64,000 bases of DNA, from assembly GCA_905235575.1 (NCBI GenBank), contig CAJOLZ010000003.1, positions 1 through 64,000 of the forward strand, given 5' to 3'. This document shows, piece after piece, positions 50,693 through 59,914 of the stretch. Position 1 is the stretch's first letter. Every line of letters begins with the position of its first letter. This stretch comes from an uncultured Bacteroidaceae bacterium. Lineage in GTDB: Bacteria; Bacteroidota; Bacteroidia; Bacteroidales; Bacteroidaceae. The position numbers and the translations under genes are program-made. Below the pieces are notes generated by a model that saw only the letters and a list, made by a program, of their open reading frames with translations, did no database searches and had not been told where the DNA came from.

Positions 50693-51673
50693 TTATAGTA
50701 TGTCACTGATTCTGCTAGGGCTGACGCCGAATTCCTTCTTGAAGCAAGTGCTGAAGTATTTGGGGTCGGAGAAACCTACCTTTGCTGATACTTCGGCTAT
50801 GGGATAGGGACGCCGCGAGAGCATTTCCTTGGCGCGAGAGAGACGCAGTATGCGGATGATGTCGTTGGGACCTTTACCTGTGAGTGTCTTTATCTTGTTA
50901 TAGACAGATGAGCGGCTCATGGCCAGTTCGTAGCAAAGGTCGCTGATGGCAAAGTCAGAGTTGGAGAGCTGGCTTTCGATGATTCGGAACACCTTTCCCA
51001 TGAAGTCCTTGTCAAGCTGCGTCTTGTATTCCAATCGTTCGGGCCGTCCGTTCATGGCCACGACCTCTTCTCGCAAGTGCTGACGTCGGCGCAGGATGCT
51101 ATGGATGCGGGTGCGCAGAATATCTGTATCGAAAGGTTTTGTGATATAATCATCGGCTCCAGCCTCGAGTCCATAGATGATATTCTCACGCTCCGATAGA
51201 GCTGACAGAAGTATGAAGGCTATGTGGCTGGTCTCTACCGAGTCGTGCAGTTTGCGACAGAGTTCATCACCAGGTATGACGGACAGGAGAACGTCGGAAA
51301 TCACAATGTCAGGATTCAGACTGACAGCCATCTCCCATGCCTCGCCACCAGTGGAAGCTTCCACCACGTCGAACTCATCGGCAAGTTGCTTGCAGAGATA
51401 GGCGCGCTGGTCGGCATCCTCATCGACAACAAGGATGAGATTGCGGTCGGAGCGCGCAAACGTGGGACGACCGTCGCTGGTCAATACCGAGGGCGAAGGG
51501 CGTACCGAAGTGGAGGGTACGGGCTCATCGGGCTCACTCTTTATGCCCAGCATCTCGTCTATCTCGTGAGCTATCCAGAAGAGTTCCAGACGCACGCTCT
51601 CCGATTCTTTCCGCGCCAACAACTCGGCCAGACGGATTTTGATGAGCGATATTTTCTGTTCCAAATGTTCCAT
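50693..51673 (-). CDS. Response regulator with receiver and AraC-type HTH output
   Basis: 326 aa; 'NLILVVDEDADQRAYL...PDIVISDVLLSVIPGDELC'; AraC tail 'IAEVSAKVGFSDPKYFSTCFKKEFGVSPSRI'. Confidence 0.85.
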   Translation of the reverse strand: MEHLEQKISLIKIRLAELLARKESESVRLELFWIAHEIDEMLGIKSEPDEPVPSTSVRPSPSVLTSDGRPTFARSDRNLILVVDEDADQRAYLCKQLADEFDVVEASTGGEAWEMAVSLNPDIVISDVLLSVIPGDELCRKLHDSVETSHIAFILLSALSERENIIYGLEAGADDYITKPFDTDILRTRIHSILRRRQHLREEVVAMNGRPERLEYKTQLDKDFMGKVFRIIESQLSNSDFAISDLCYELAMSRSSVYNKIKTLTGKGPNDIIRILRLSRAKEMLSRRPYPIAEVSAKVGFSDPKYFSTCFKKEFGVSPSRISDIL

Positions 51674-51687
51674 AGTATGGAGAGAAC

Positions 51688-52884
51688 TTAGATCTTAACT
51701 TTCATATTTATACGTAACATGAGCCGCACCACCTGAACAACCAGCAAGGCATAACCCAGCGATAGCAACAGACCGACAATGCCTTGATACCAGCTCCACG
51801 GGAAGTGGAAGCCCAAGATACCGCGCAACGGATACCACACGTAGGGCACCAGATAGCACGTCAGCGTTGCAGTTCCAGCTGGAGCGATGAAAGCAAACCA
51901 GTTCGCTTTTCCACGTACATCCGTCAACCAATGGAGGGCTGCCAGCATGGGGAAGAAGATGGCCAGCGAGAAGAAAGCCCACGTAGGAGTGGCCTGTATC
52001 TTAGAGATTATCCAGAAGCGGTGGCATACAAAACCCAGAGCGAGACTCACAAGACCCACTGCCACAAAGAGCGTAATCAGACGACGATGCCGGCCGTTGG
52101 CTGTATAGTGCTGCAACAACATAGATGCAGCCATGCCTGACAGGCCCAATGCATGCCCCGTCCACCCTCCGGGAACAAAGGGGAGCACGACGATGTGGCT
52201 GAACCATTCATGGGGAATGAGTGACGAGTTGCTCACGACACACAGCAACAGACCCACGGCCCATGCAATCAGGACACCGGGCAACGTGCGCCGAGCCAAC
52301 AGGTAAGCCAAAGCACAAACCAGATAAGTCCAGCCTATCAGACCCAGAATACCCCACCATCCGATGGCGAACGAAGGGCCGTGGACATCGCAATAGACAA
52401 TGAGTCCGACCAACACAAGCGCGCCCAGCCATTGCAAGATGCACACACACTTCCTATTCCAAGCACGCGGATAGTCTAACCATACCAAGAAGATGCCGCC
52501 CACCATCAGGAGCGAATAGGTGAGATATGAGATGCCACCCACGCCACGCTCGCAGTTGAGTGTAAACAGCCCCATGGCCAGCAGGGCAAACGTACGTCGC
52601 AGGATGTGGCCAAGTACTTGAAACTGGGAATCGCCGCGGCGCAGACGACCATCGATGGCCAACGGAACAGACAGACCTACACAAAAGAGAAAAGCTGGGA
52701 ATATCACATCGGAAAATCCCAGCATATCCTCATTGTATGCAGCGTGAAACATCCAGTGGGGCACCTCCTTCAGTCCGGGAATGTCGTTCACAAAGAGCAT
52801 AAGTGTCATTGTGAGGGCGCGCATCACGTCGATGGAGGCCACACGGAGGTTCTGGTTCGCAGTTTTTTCGGTCATCGTTCGCAT
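51688..52884 (-). CDS. DUF5009 / HGSNAT-like transmembrane acyltransferase
   Basis: 398 aa; 'RVASIDVMRALTMTLMLFVNDIPGL...MLGFSDVIFPAFLFCVGLSVPLAI'. Confidence 0.75.
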   Translation of the reverse strand: MRTMTEKTANQNLRVASIDVMRALTMTLMLFVNDIPGLKEVPHWMFHAAYNEDMLGFSDVIFPAFLFCVGLSVPLAIDGRLRRGDSQFQVLGHILRRTFALLAMGLFTLNCERGVGGISYLTYSLLMVGGIFLVWLDYPRAWNRKCVCILQWLGALVLVGLIVYCDVHGPSFAIGWWGILGLIGWTYLVCALAYLLARRTLPGVLIAWAVGLLLCVVSNSSLIPHEWFSHIVVLPFVPGGWTGHALGLSGMAASMLLQHYTANGRHRRLITLFVAVGLVSLALGFVCHRFWIISKIQATPTWAFFSLAIFFPMLAALHWLTDVRGKANWFAFIAPAGTATLTCYLVPYVWYPLRGILGFHFPWSWYQGIVGLLLSLGYALLVVQVVRLMLRINMKVKI

Positions 52885-52904
52885 CGTTTTTGCAATTTCC
52901 TCCG

Positions 52905-52912
52905 CAAAGATA
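52905..52912 (-). promoter_or_regulatory. -7 box for the amino-sugar operon
   Basis: Minus strand TATCTTTG just upstream of the DUF5009 start. Confidence 0.45.
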
Positions 52913-53008
52913 CGACAGCGAACAGATTCTTAGGGTGTAAGATTCGCTTTTTCTTGTTGAATTATTGTCAAAAGGCTTCTTTACGCCCTTTCTACACCCT
53001 GTTTCGGT

Positions 53009-55162
53009 CTACCAGATGTCCTCAGGCGTCTCAGGATTGTCATAGACTTCCTTAGAGGCATACTCGAGGAAATCCATGTAGAGATAGCGCGTCGGGTCGT
53101 CCATCACAGACTTGAAGCGGATGTAGTATGTCTCGTCGGGATCCATCGTCTGGCGGAACAGAATGCGGCGGGTACTGATGGTACTCTTGCGGTTGTCATA
53201 CAGAAGCGGGCCCTTCATGAAACCGTTGTTGCGCAGATGCTTGTCAACCTCGGAATCGTAGTCTTCGTCGCCGGTATCTGCTTCCCAACCATAATCATAT
53301 TCTTTGTCTCCTCCGGAGCCATTGTACATAATTTTGTTGCACACTAAACGCAGGTCGAGGGGGATACCCATAACGGCCAGATGGTCCTTATCGCTGCCCC
53401 AGTAGAACTGGACGATGCCTCGTGTACCACCACCGCTCTGCACCTGATAGCGGAGTTCATAGGTACCACGTTTTGGCACGGGCGGCAGGGTGAACGTAAC
53501 GTCCGAGAATCCACGGATGGTGAACTCGTCGCCCTGATAGTTTTCCCACGTCTTGGTCATGGCGGTCCAATAGAAGAACTGTGTATCCTCGCTTATGTCC
53601 ACCTCGCTGAGGTAGGGGTAAACGATATCGGAAGGAATCCATACATTTGTATGCGCCTCGTCGAGCAGCGGGCACATGCGGATGTCGTTGTTGATAAACT
53701 CGGGCATCATAGCTGCCACGTTCCAACGAATACGACCTTTCTGCAGGTTGCTGCGTGTATCTTCGTCGTAAACCAGGAGTTTGTCGATGGGGTATACGAT
53801 GGCATTGCGGAGGCTGTTTTCGCCTTCCATATTCGGGGCGCCGATGAAGATACCCACCTTGTCGGGGTCGCAACTTAGCTCATGATAGTCTCCGCTGCGT
53901 CCGTTGTTGAGGTTCGGGAAACGGTTCAGGAAGATGCCGTTACTCTCCTTACTTTCATAAATTTTAATCAAGCGGCGCTTACCCATCGTCGTGAAGAATT
54001 CACTCATGGCCACACCCAGCGTCTGGTTCTTTACGTAGCCCTTCTCGTTGCGGTGCATCACCAGACGGTCCGGGGCCAGTCGTTCGGGCAGAAGATGATA
54101 GGTGACGAAATGGTAGAGCAGGTTGTTTTCCTTGGTATAGTTGTCGTCATCCACTGCATCGGGATAGACGTTCAGACCGCGGACATAGCTCAACACGTCC
54201 TCAAGCGAGATTTCGTCGGCTGGTTTTCCAATCCATCCTTCCCACAGGCTGTCGGGCTCGGCAAAGAGTGTATAGCCATAGTAGCGGTGTTCAGGAGTAT
54301 GGAAGACTCTCTCGTCCGAATTACCTACGGACTCAATCTTGACGGGTATCTCTCCTCGCTGGTACTTGTCTTCGTAGGCATAGTCCATGTAGAGTCTCAA
54401 CGAGTCCACAAGCCCAGTAGCCTTCAGCATCTTAGCCATGACAGCAAAGCCTCTGCGGTTCTCACTGATGATGTCGTCGATCCACTGGCCCAGCGTATTG
54501 TTGCCGGGGGCAACCACGCGGGTCATCTGATGTATGATTCCGTTGAGCAGCAGGATGTCGTAGTTACGCGTGTCTATGGGAGCCTCGTTAATCGAGTACT
54601 GCTGCAATTCGGTATTCAGGTGGACCGTGAGACGACGGTCATACATGTTGGGGCGTGGAATATCGGCATCCTGAACGACGGGGAAGTCGTATGTACCGTA
54701 ACTTGCCTCGTCGCCGCTGTCGATGATACTGTTGTAGACAATCACTTTCTCGATGGAGTCACGCACGGTCTCGTTGGGGAATCCGTCCCAGGTAGGTTCG
54801 AGAAGGATGCCCTTGCGCCAGAGGGTATCCAGATAGAACTGAATGGCCTCGTTCGTAGGAGCGAATACGGTGTAGTTTCCGCGCGCAGACATCAGCTGGC
54901 TCACGGTGGAAGTGCTCAGACGGCTTACGGGGATGGCCTGGAGCAACGTACAATATTCGCTGTACTCCTCGTGCCGCTGCAGGTAGTCCCACACGGTGGA
55001 GGTGGTGAACACGTAACGTGCCGATTTGTCAACTTCCTCCTGACAGCCCGTCATAGGCAACAGGAGCAGAACGGAAAGAATGACGCCGAGGATTCCCTTG
55101 GGCGTGCCAAAGAAACGGCCACAAAGAGTCTGTTTCTTGCTGTTTTGGTTTAAGGTATGCAT
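53009..55162 (-). CDS. Fasciclin-domain lipoprotein, copy A
   Basis: 717 aa; 'LLPMTGCQEE' lipobox; 'LMSARGNYTVFAPTNEAIQFYLD' FAS1 motif. Confidence 0.85.
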   Translation of the reverse strand: MHTLNQNSKKQTLCGRFFGTPKGILGVILSVLLLLPMTGCQEEVDKSARYVFTTSTVWDYLQRHEEYSEYCTLLQAIPVSRLSTSTVSQLMSARGNYTVFAPTNEAIQFYLDTLWRKGILLEPTWDGFPNETVRDSIEKVIVYNSIIDSGDEASYGTYDFPVVQDADIPRPNMYDRRLTVHLNTELQQYSINEAPIDTRNYDILLLNGIIHQMTRVVAPGNNTLGQWIDDIISENRRGFAVMAKMLKATGLVDSLRLYMDYAYEDKYQRGEIPVKIESVGNSDERVFHTPEHRYYGYTLFAEPDSLWEGWIGKPADEISLEDVLSYVRGLNVYPDAVDDDNYTKENNLLYHFVTYHLLPERLAPDRLVMHRNEKGYVKNQTLGVAMSEFFTTMGKRRLIKIYESKESNGIFLNRFPNLNNGRSGDYHELSCDPDKVGIFIGAPNMEGENSLRNAIVYPIDKLLVYDEDTRSNLQKGRIRWNVAAMMPEFINNDIRMCPLLDEAHTNVWIPSDIVYPYLSEVDISEDTQFFYWTAMTKTWENYQGDEFTIRGFSDVTFTLPPVPKRGTYELRYQVQSGGGTRGIVQFYWGSDKDHLAVMGIPLDLRLVCNKIMYNGSGGDKEYDYGWEADTGDEDYDSEVDKHLRNNGFMKGPLLYDNRKSTISTRRILFRQTMDPDETYYIRFKSVMDDPTRYLYMDFLEYASKEVYDNPETPEDIW

Positions 55163-55282
55163 AGTTGTGTTGTTATTTTTATATCTTTTTCAATGCAAAA
55201 CTATAAAAAAACATATATAGAACAAAAAAAAGAAGGAGGAATTTTTCCTTATATCGTATAATAATGCATTAAAAAAGTAAAA

Positions 55283-55362
55283 AACACCATGCTGCGACAT
55301 GAAACGCACCATGCTGCGACAGCCTACGCAACGTGGTGCGCAGGCTGTCGCAACGTGGTGCG
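55283..55362. repeat. 80-bp four-unit dyad element, copy 9
   Basis: AACACCATGCTGCG-8-CGCACCATGCTGCG-8-CGCAACGTGGTGCG-8-CGCAACGTGGTGCG. Confidence 0.9.
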
Positions 55363-55413
55363 TCGAACGGACGTCTTTCTGTCTATCTTTTTCTTCGGCA
55401 AGGGAGGGATAAA

Positions 55414-55434
55414 GCGCAACACCTTGTGCGTTTT
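55414..55434 (+). other. Small hairpin + T-run, paralogous to 57910-57931
   Basis: GCGCAAcaccTTGTGCGTTTT. Confidence 0.5.
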
Positions 55435-55502
55435 CACCTTTGCGCTCACAGCTCCCGTATTTCAGAGAACCTCTCAGCGCCCTTCTTGCGTCTTGTTTCG
55501 GT

Positions 55503-57656
55503 CTACCAGATATCCTCGGGCGTCTCAGGATTGTCATAAACTTCCTTAGAGGCATACTCGAGGAAATCCATGTAGAGATAGCGCGTCGGGTCGTCCATCA
55601 CGGACTTGAAGCGGATGTAGTATGTCTCGTCGGGATCCATCGTCTGGCGGAACAGGATACGGCGGGTACTGATGGTACTCTTGCGGTTGTCATACTGAAG
55701 CGGGCCCTTCATGTACCCATTGTTGCGCAGACGCTTGTCAACTTCGGAATCGTAGTCTTCGTCGCCGGTATCTTCTTCCCAACCATAATCATATTCCTTG
55801 TCTCCGGTGACATCGTAGATAAGTTTGTTGCACACTACGCGCAGGTCGAGAGGAATACCCATAACGGCCAGATGTTCCTTATCACTGCCCCAGTAGAACT
55901 GGACGATGCCTCGTGTACCACCACCGCTCTGCACCTGATAGCGGAGCTCGTAGGTGCCACGCTTGGGCACGGGCGGCAGGGTGAACGTAACGTCCGAGTA
56001 TCCACGGATGGTGAACTCGTCGCCCAGATAATTCTCCCACGTCCTCGTCATGCCTGTCCAGTAGCAGAACTGTGTATCCTCAGATACGTCCACACCGCTG
56101 AGGTAGGGGTAAACGGCATCGGAAGGAATCCATACATTTGTATGCGCCTCGTCGAGCAGCGGGCACATGCGGATGTCGTTGTTTATGAACTCGGGCATCA
56201 TTGCTGTCACGTCCCAGCGGATACGGCTCTTCTGCAGGTTGTTGCGTGTATCTTCGTCGTAAACCAGGAGCTTGTCAATGGGGTATACGACCGCATTGCG
56301 GAGGCTGTTGTCGCCTTCCATATTCGGGGTGCCGATAAGGATACCCACCTTGTCGGGGTCGCAACTTATCTCATGGTAGTCTCCTTTGCGCCCGTTGTTG
56401 AGGTTCGGGAAGCGGTTCAGGTAGATACCATTGCTCTCACTGCTTTCATATATTTTAAGCAAACGGCGCTTACCCATCGTGGCGTAGTATTCGCTCATGG
56501 GCACGCCCAGCTGCACGTTCTTTACGTAGCCCTTCTCGTTGCGGTGCATCACCAGACGGTCCGGGGCCAGTCGTTCGGGCAGAAGATGATAGGTGACGAA
56601 ACGGTAGAGCAGGTTGTTCTCCTTGGTATAGTCGTCGTCATCCACGGCATCGGGATAGACATTCAGACCGCGGACATAGCTTGCCACATCTTCAAGGGTT
56701 ATATCTTCGGCTGGCTTTCCAATCCATCCCTCCCACAGACTGTCGGGCTCGGCAAAGAGCGTGTAGCCATAGTAGCGGTGTTCGGGGGTATGGAAGGTCT
56801 TCAGTGCCGCGTCGGTGCCCTTACCTACAAATTTGATGGGAATCTCGCCACGCTGGTACTTGTCTTCGTAAACGTAATCCATGTAGAGTCTCAACGAATC
56901 CACAAGCCCAGTGGCTTTCAGCATCTTAGCCATGACGGAAAAACCTCTGCGGCGCTCGCTGATGATGGTCTCAATCCACTGGCCCAGCGTATTGTTGCTG
57001 GGGGCAACCACGCGGGTCATCTGATGTATGATTCCGTTGAGCAGCAGGATGTCATAGTTGCGTGAGTCTATGGGAGCCTCGTTTATCGAGAACTCCTGCG
57101 ATTCGGAGTCCAGGTGGACCGTGAGACGGCGGTCATACATGTTGGGGCGTGGGATTTCGGCATCTTGTACGATGGGGAAATCGTAGGTACCGTAACTCAT
57201 CTCGTCGCCGCTGTCGATGATACTGTTGTAGACGATTACTTTCTCGATGGAGTCACGCACGGTCTCGTTGGGGAATCCGTCCCAGCTGGGTTCGAGAATG
57301 ACGCCCTTGCGCCAGAGGGTATCCAGATAGAACTGAATGGCCTCGTTCGTGGGAGCGAAGACGGTGTAGTTTCCGCGCGCAGACATCAGCTGGCTCACGG
57401 TGGAAGTGCTCACAGGGCTTACGGGGATGGTCTGCAGCAACGAGCAATACTTACTATACTCCTCGTGCCGCTGCAGGTAGTCCCACACGGTGGAGGTGGT
57501 GAACACGTAACGTGCCGATTTATCAACTTCCTCCTGACAGCCCGTCATAGGCAACAGAAGCAGAATGGAAAGAATGGCACCGAAGATTCCCTTGGCCATT
57601 CTGAAAAGGCGGCCACGAAAGGCCTGTTTTTTGGTGTTTAGATTTAAGGTATTCAT
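55503..57656 (-). CDS. Fasciclin-domain lipoprotein, copy B (tandem paralog of 53009-55162)
   Basis: 717 aa, same length and collinear with copy A; long identical stretches. Confidence 0.85.
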   Translation of the reverse strand: MNTLNLNTKKQAFRGRLFRMAKGIFGAILSILLLLPMTGCQEEVDKSARYVFTTSTVWDYLQRHEEYSKYCSLLQTIPVSPVSTSTVSQLMSARGNYTVFAPTNEAIQFYLDTLWRKGVILEPSWDGFPNETVRDSIEKVIVYNSIIDSGDEMSYGTYDFPIVQDAEIPRPNMYDRRLTVHLDSESQEFSINEAPIDSRNYDILLLNGIIHQMTRVVAPSNNTLGQWIETIISERRRGFSVMAKMLKATGLVDSLRLYMDYVYEDKYQRGEIPIKFVGKGTDAALKTFHTPEHRYYGYTLFAEPDSLWEGWIGKPAEDITLEDVASYVRGLNVYPDAVDDDDYTKENNLLYRFVTYHLLPERLAPDRLVMHRNEKGYVKNVQLGVPMSEYYATMGKRRLLKIYESSESNGIYLNRFPNLNNGRKGDYHEISCDPDKVGILIGTPNMEGDNSLRNAVVYPIDKLLVYDEDTRNNLQKSRIRWDVTAMMPEFINNDIRMCPLLDEAHTNVWIPSDAVYPYLSGVDVSEDTQFCYWTGMTRTWENYLGDEFTIRGYSDVTFTLPPVPKRGTYELRYQVQSGGGTRGIVQFYWGSDKEHLAVMGIPLDLRVVCNKLIYDVTGDKEYDYGWEEDTGDEDYDSEVDKRLRNNGYMKGPLQYDNRKSTISTRRILFRQTMDPDETYYIRFKSVMDDPTRYLYMDFLEYASKEVYDNPETPEDIW

Positions 57657-57777
57657 TGTATTGTTGGCCTATTTATCTCTTTCTCTTCACAAATATATAA
57701 AAAATGTATGGCTGAGGCAAATTAAGAAGCATAGTTTTCTACCATATCGCAGGATAGTGCATCGTATTCGGCATAGG

Positions 57778-57857
57778 AGCACCGTGCTGCGACAGAAAAC
57801 GCACCGTGCTGCGACAGCCTACGCAACGTGCTGCGACGGTCGTCGCACCGTGGTGCG
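57778..57857. repeat. 80-bp four-unit dyad element, copy 10
   Basis: AGCACCGTGCTGCG-8-CGCACCGTGCTGCG-8-CGCAACGTGCTGCG-8-CGCACCGTGGTGCG. Confidence 0.92.
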
Positions 57858-57909
57858 TCAAACGGACATCTTGCCCTCCATCAAGTTTTTTTCGACAAAG
57901 AAGGAAAAA

Positions 57910-57931
57910 GCGCAACACCTTGCGCGTTTTT
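57910..57931 (+). other. Hairpin + T-run (terminator-like) upstream of tRNA-Arg promoter
   Basis: GCGCAAcaccTTGCGCGTTTTT. Confidence 0.55.
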
Positions 57932-57944
57932 CGTCAAAAATGAG

Positions 57945-57952
57945 TACCTTTG
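57945..57952 (+). promoter_or_regulatory. -7 box (TACCTTTG) for tRNA-Arg / korAB
   Basis: TACCTTTG 13 bp upstream of tRNA 5' end. Confidence 0.55.
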
Positions 57953-57965
57953 CACTCAAAATAGG

Positions 57966-58037
57966 GCCCCTGTAGTTCAATGGATAGAACTACGGTTTCC
58001 TAAACCGTCAATCCGGGTTCGATTCCCGGCGGGGGTA
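57966..58037 (+). tRNA. tRNA-Arg (anticodon CCU)
   Basis: 72-nt cloverleaf: acceptor GCCCCTG/CGGGGGT, D-arm GTTC..GAAC, anticodon arm ACGGT-TTCCTAA-ACCGT, T-arm CCGGG-TTCGATT-CCCGG. Confidence 0.95.
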
Positions 58038-58062
58038 CAACTAAAAAGAAAAGAGAAAAATC

Positions 58063-59910
58063 ATGGCAGAAACATTGGAAATTAAGGAACTGGACCAAGT
58101 GGTGGTCCGCTTCTCGGGTGATTCCGGCGACGGCATGCAGCTGGCCGGAAATATCTTTTCTACGGTCTCGGCAACCGTGGGCAACAGCATCAGCACTTTC
58201 CCCGACTATCCGGCCGACATACGCGCCCCGCAAGGCTCGCTGACGGGCGTGAGCGGTTTTCAGGTGCACATCGGTGCCGGTCAGGTGTTCACACCGGGCG
58301 ACCTCTGCGACGTGCTGGTGGCCATGAACGCCGCCGCGCTGAAAACGCAGTACAGGTATGCCAAGCCCAACGCAACCATCATCATCGACACCGACTCGTT
58401 CGGACCTAAGGACCTGGAGAAAGCAGCGTTCAAGACCGACGACCCGCTGAAGGAGATGGGCATCGACCCCGACCGCGTAATTGCGTGCCCGCTGACAACG
58501 ATGGTGAAGGACTGTCTGGCCGACAGCGGCATGGACCAGAAAGGCATTCTGAAGTGCCGCAACATGTTTGCACTGGGTCTGGTGTGCTGGCTCTTCAGCC
58601 GCGACACAGAGATAGCCTTCAACTTCCTGCGCGAGAAATTCGCCAAGAAACCCGGACTGGCCGATGCCAACATAAAGGTGATTCAGGCAGGCTACGACTA
58701 CGGACACAACACCCACAGCTCGGCTGCGAACGTATATCGCATCGAGACGAAAAACAAGGTGCCCGGGCGATATATGGACATCACCGGCAACAAGGCCACA
58801 GCATACGGATTCATTGCTGCAGCCGAGAAAGCCGGACTGAAACTCTACCTGGGCTCCTACCCCATCACACCGGCCACCGACGTGCTGCACGAGCTGTCGA
58901 AACACAAGAGCCTGGGCGTGACCACGGTGCAGTGTGAAGACGAGATAGCAGGCTGCGCCTCGGCTGTGGGAGCCTCCTTTGCCGGCGCACTGGCAGTGAC
59001 GAGTACCTCGGGCCCTGGCATCTGCCTGAAGAGCGAGGCCATGAACCTGGCTGTCATCATGGAACTGCCGCTGGTGGTGCTCGATGTGCAACGCGGCGGA
59101 CCTGCCACAGGCCTGCCCACCAAGAGCGAACAGACCGACCTGCTGCAAGTGCTCTTCGGACGTAACGGCGAAAGCCCCATGCCCGTGATGGCCGCACTGA
59201 GTCCCACCGACTGTTTCGACGCCGCCTACGACGCCAGCAAGATGGCACTGGAGCACATGACGCCCGTGGTGCTGCTGACCGACGCATTCGTGGCCAACGG
59301 CTCGGGGGCATTCAAGCTGCCCAAGCTCGACGAATATCCTGCCATCGAACCGCCCTACGTGCCCGAGGAACTGCGTGGTACATGGACGCCCTACATGCGT
59401 GCCGAGAACGGCACACGATACTGGGCTGTGCCGGGACGTGAGGGTTTCGCACACATTCTGGGCGGACTGGAGAAGGACGACAAGACGGGAGCCATCAGCA
59501 CGAATCCCGAGAACCACGACCTGATGACACGCAAGCGTGCCCAGAAGATTGCAAACATCGAAGTGCCCGACCTGGAGGTGCTGGGCGACCGCGACGATGC
59601 CGAACTGCTCATCGTGGGCTTCGGCGGCACCTATGGCCACCTGCGCGCTGCCATGGAGGAGATGCGCTCGCAGGGAAAGAAAGTGGCACTGGCACACTTC
59701 CGTTACATCAACCCGCTGCCCAAGAACACAGCCGAGGTGCTGAAGAAATATCCGCGCGTGGTGGTGGCCGAGCAGAACATGGGACAGCTGGCAGCCTGGC
59801 TGCGCATGAAGGTGGACGGATTCGTTCCCTATCAGTACAACGAAGTGAAGGGTCAGCCTTTCGTAGTGTCTACCCTGGTAAGCAATTTCGAACAAATCAT
59901 AAACAAGTAA
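58063..59910 (+). CDS. korA: 2-oxoacid:acceptor oxidoreductase subunit alpha
   Basis: 615 aa; 'VVRFSGDSGDGMQLAGNIF', 'GSYPITPATDVLHELSKHK', 'QCEDEIAGCASAVGASFAGA'. Confidence 0.92.
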   Translation: MAETLEIKELDQVVVRFSGDSGDGMQLAGNIFSTVSATVGNSISTFPDYPADIRAPQGSLTGVSGFQVHIGAGQVFTPGDLCDVLVAMNAAALKTQYRYAKPNATIIIDTDSFGPKDLEKAAFKTDDPLKEMGIDPDRVIACPLTTMVKDCLADSGMDQKGILKCRNMFALGLVCWLFSRDTEIAFNFLREKFAKKPGLADANIKVIQAGYDYGHNTHSSAANVYRIETKNKVPGRYMDITGNKATAYGFIAAAEKAGLKLYLGSYPITPATDVLHELSKHKSLGVTTVQCEDEIAGCASAVGASFAGALAVTSTSGPGICLKSEAMNLAVIMELPLVVLDVQRGGPATGLPTKSEQTDLLQVLFGRNGESPMPVMAALSPTDCFDAAYDASKMALEHMTPVVLLTDAFVANGSGAFKLPKLDEYPAIEPPYVPEELRGTWTPYMRAENGTRYWAVPGREGFAHILGGLEKDDKTGAISTNPENHDLMTRKRAQKIANIEVPDLEVLGDRDDAELLIVGFGGTYGHLRAAMEEMRSQGKKVALAHFRYINPLPKNTAEVLKKYPRVVVAEQNMGQLAAWLRMKVDGFVPYQYNEVKGQPFVVSTLVSNFEQIINK

Positions 59911-59914
59911 GAAA

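Noticed and set aside
57828-58085. 85-aa ORF containing 'VVQWIELRFPKPSIRVRFPAGVQ'
   Set aside because: Typical false translation of a tRNA gene (tRNA-Arg CCU)
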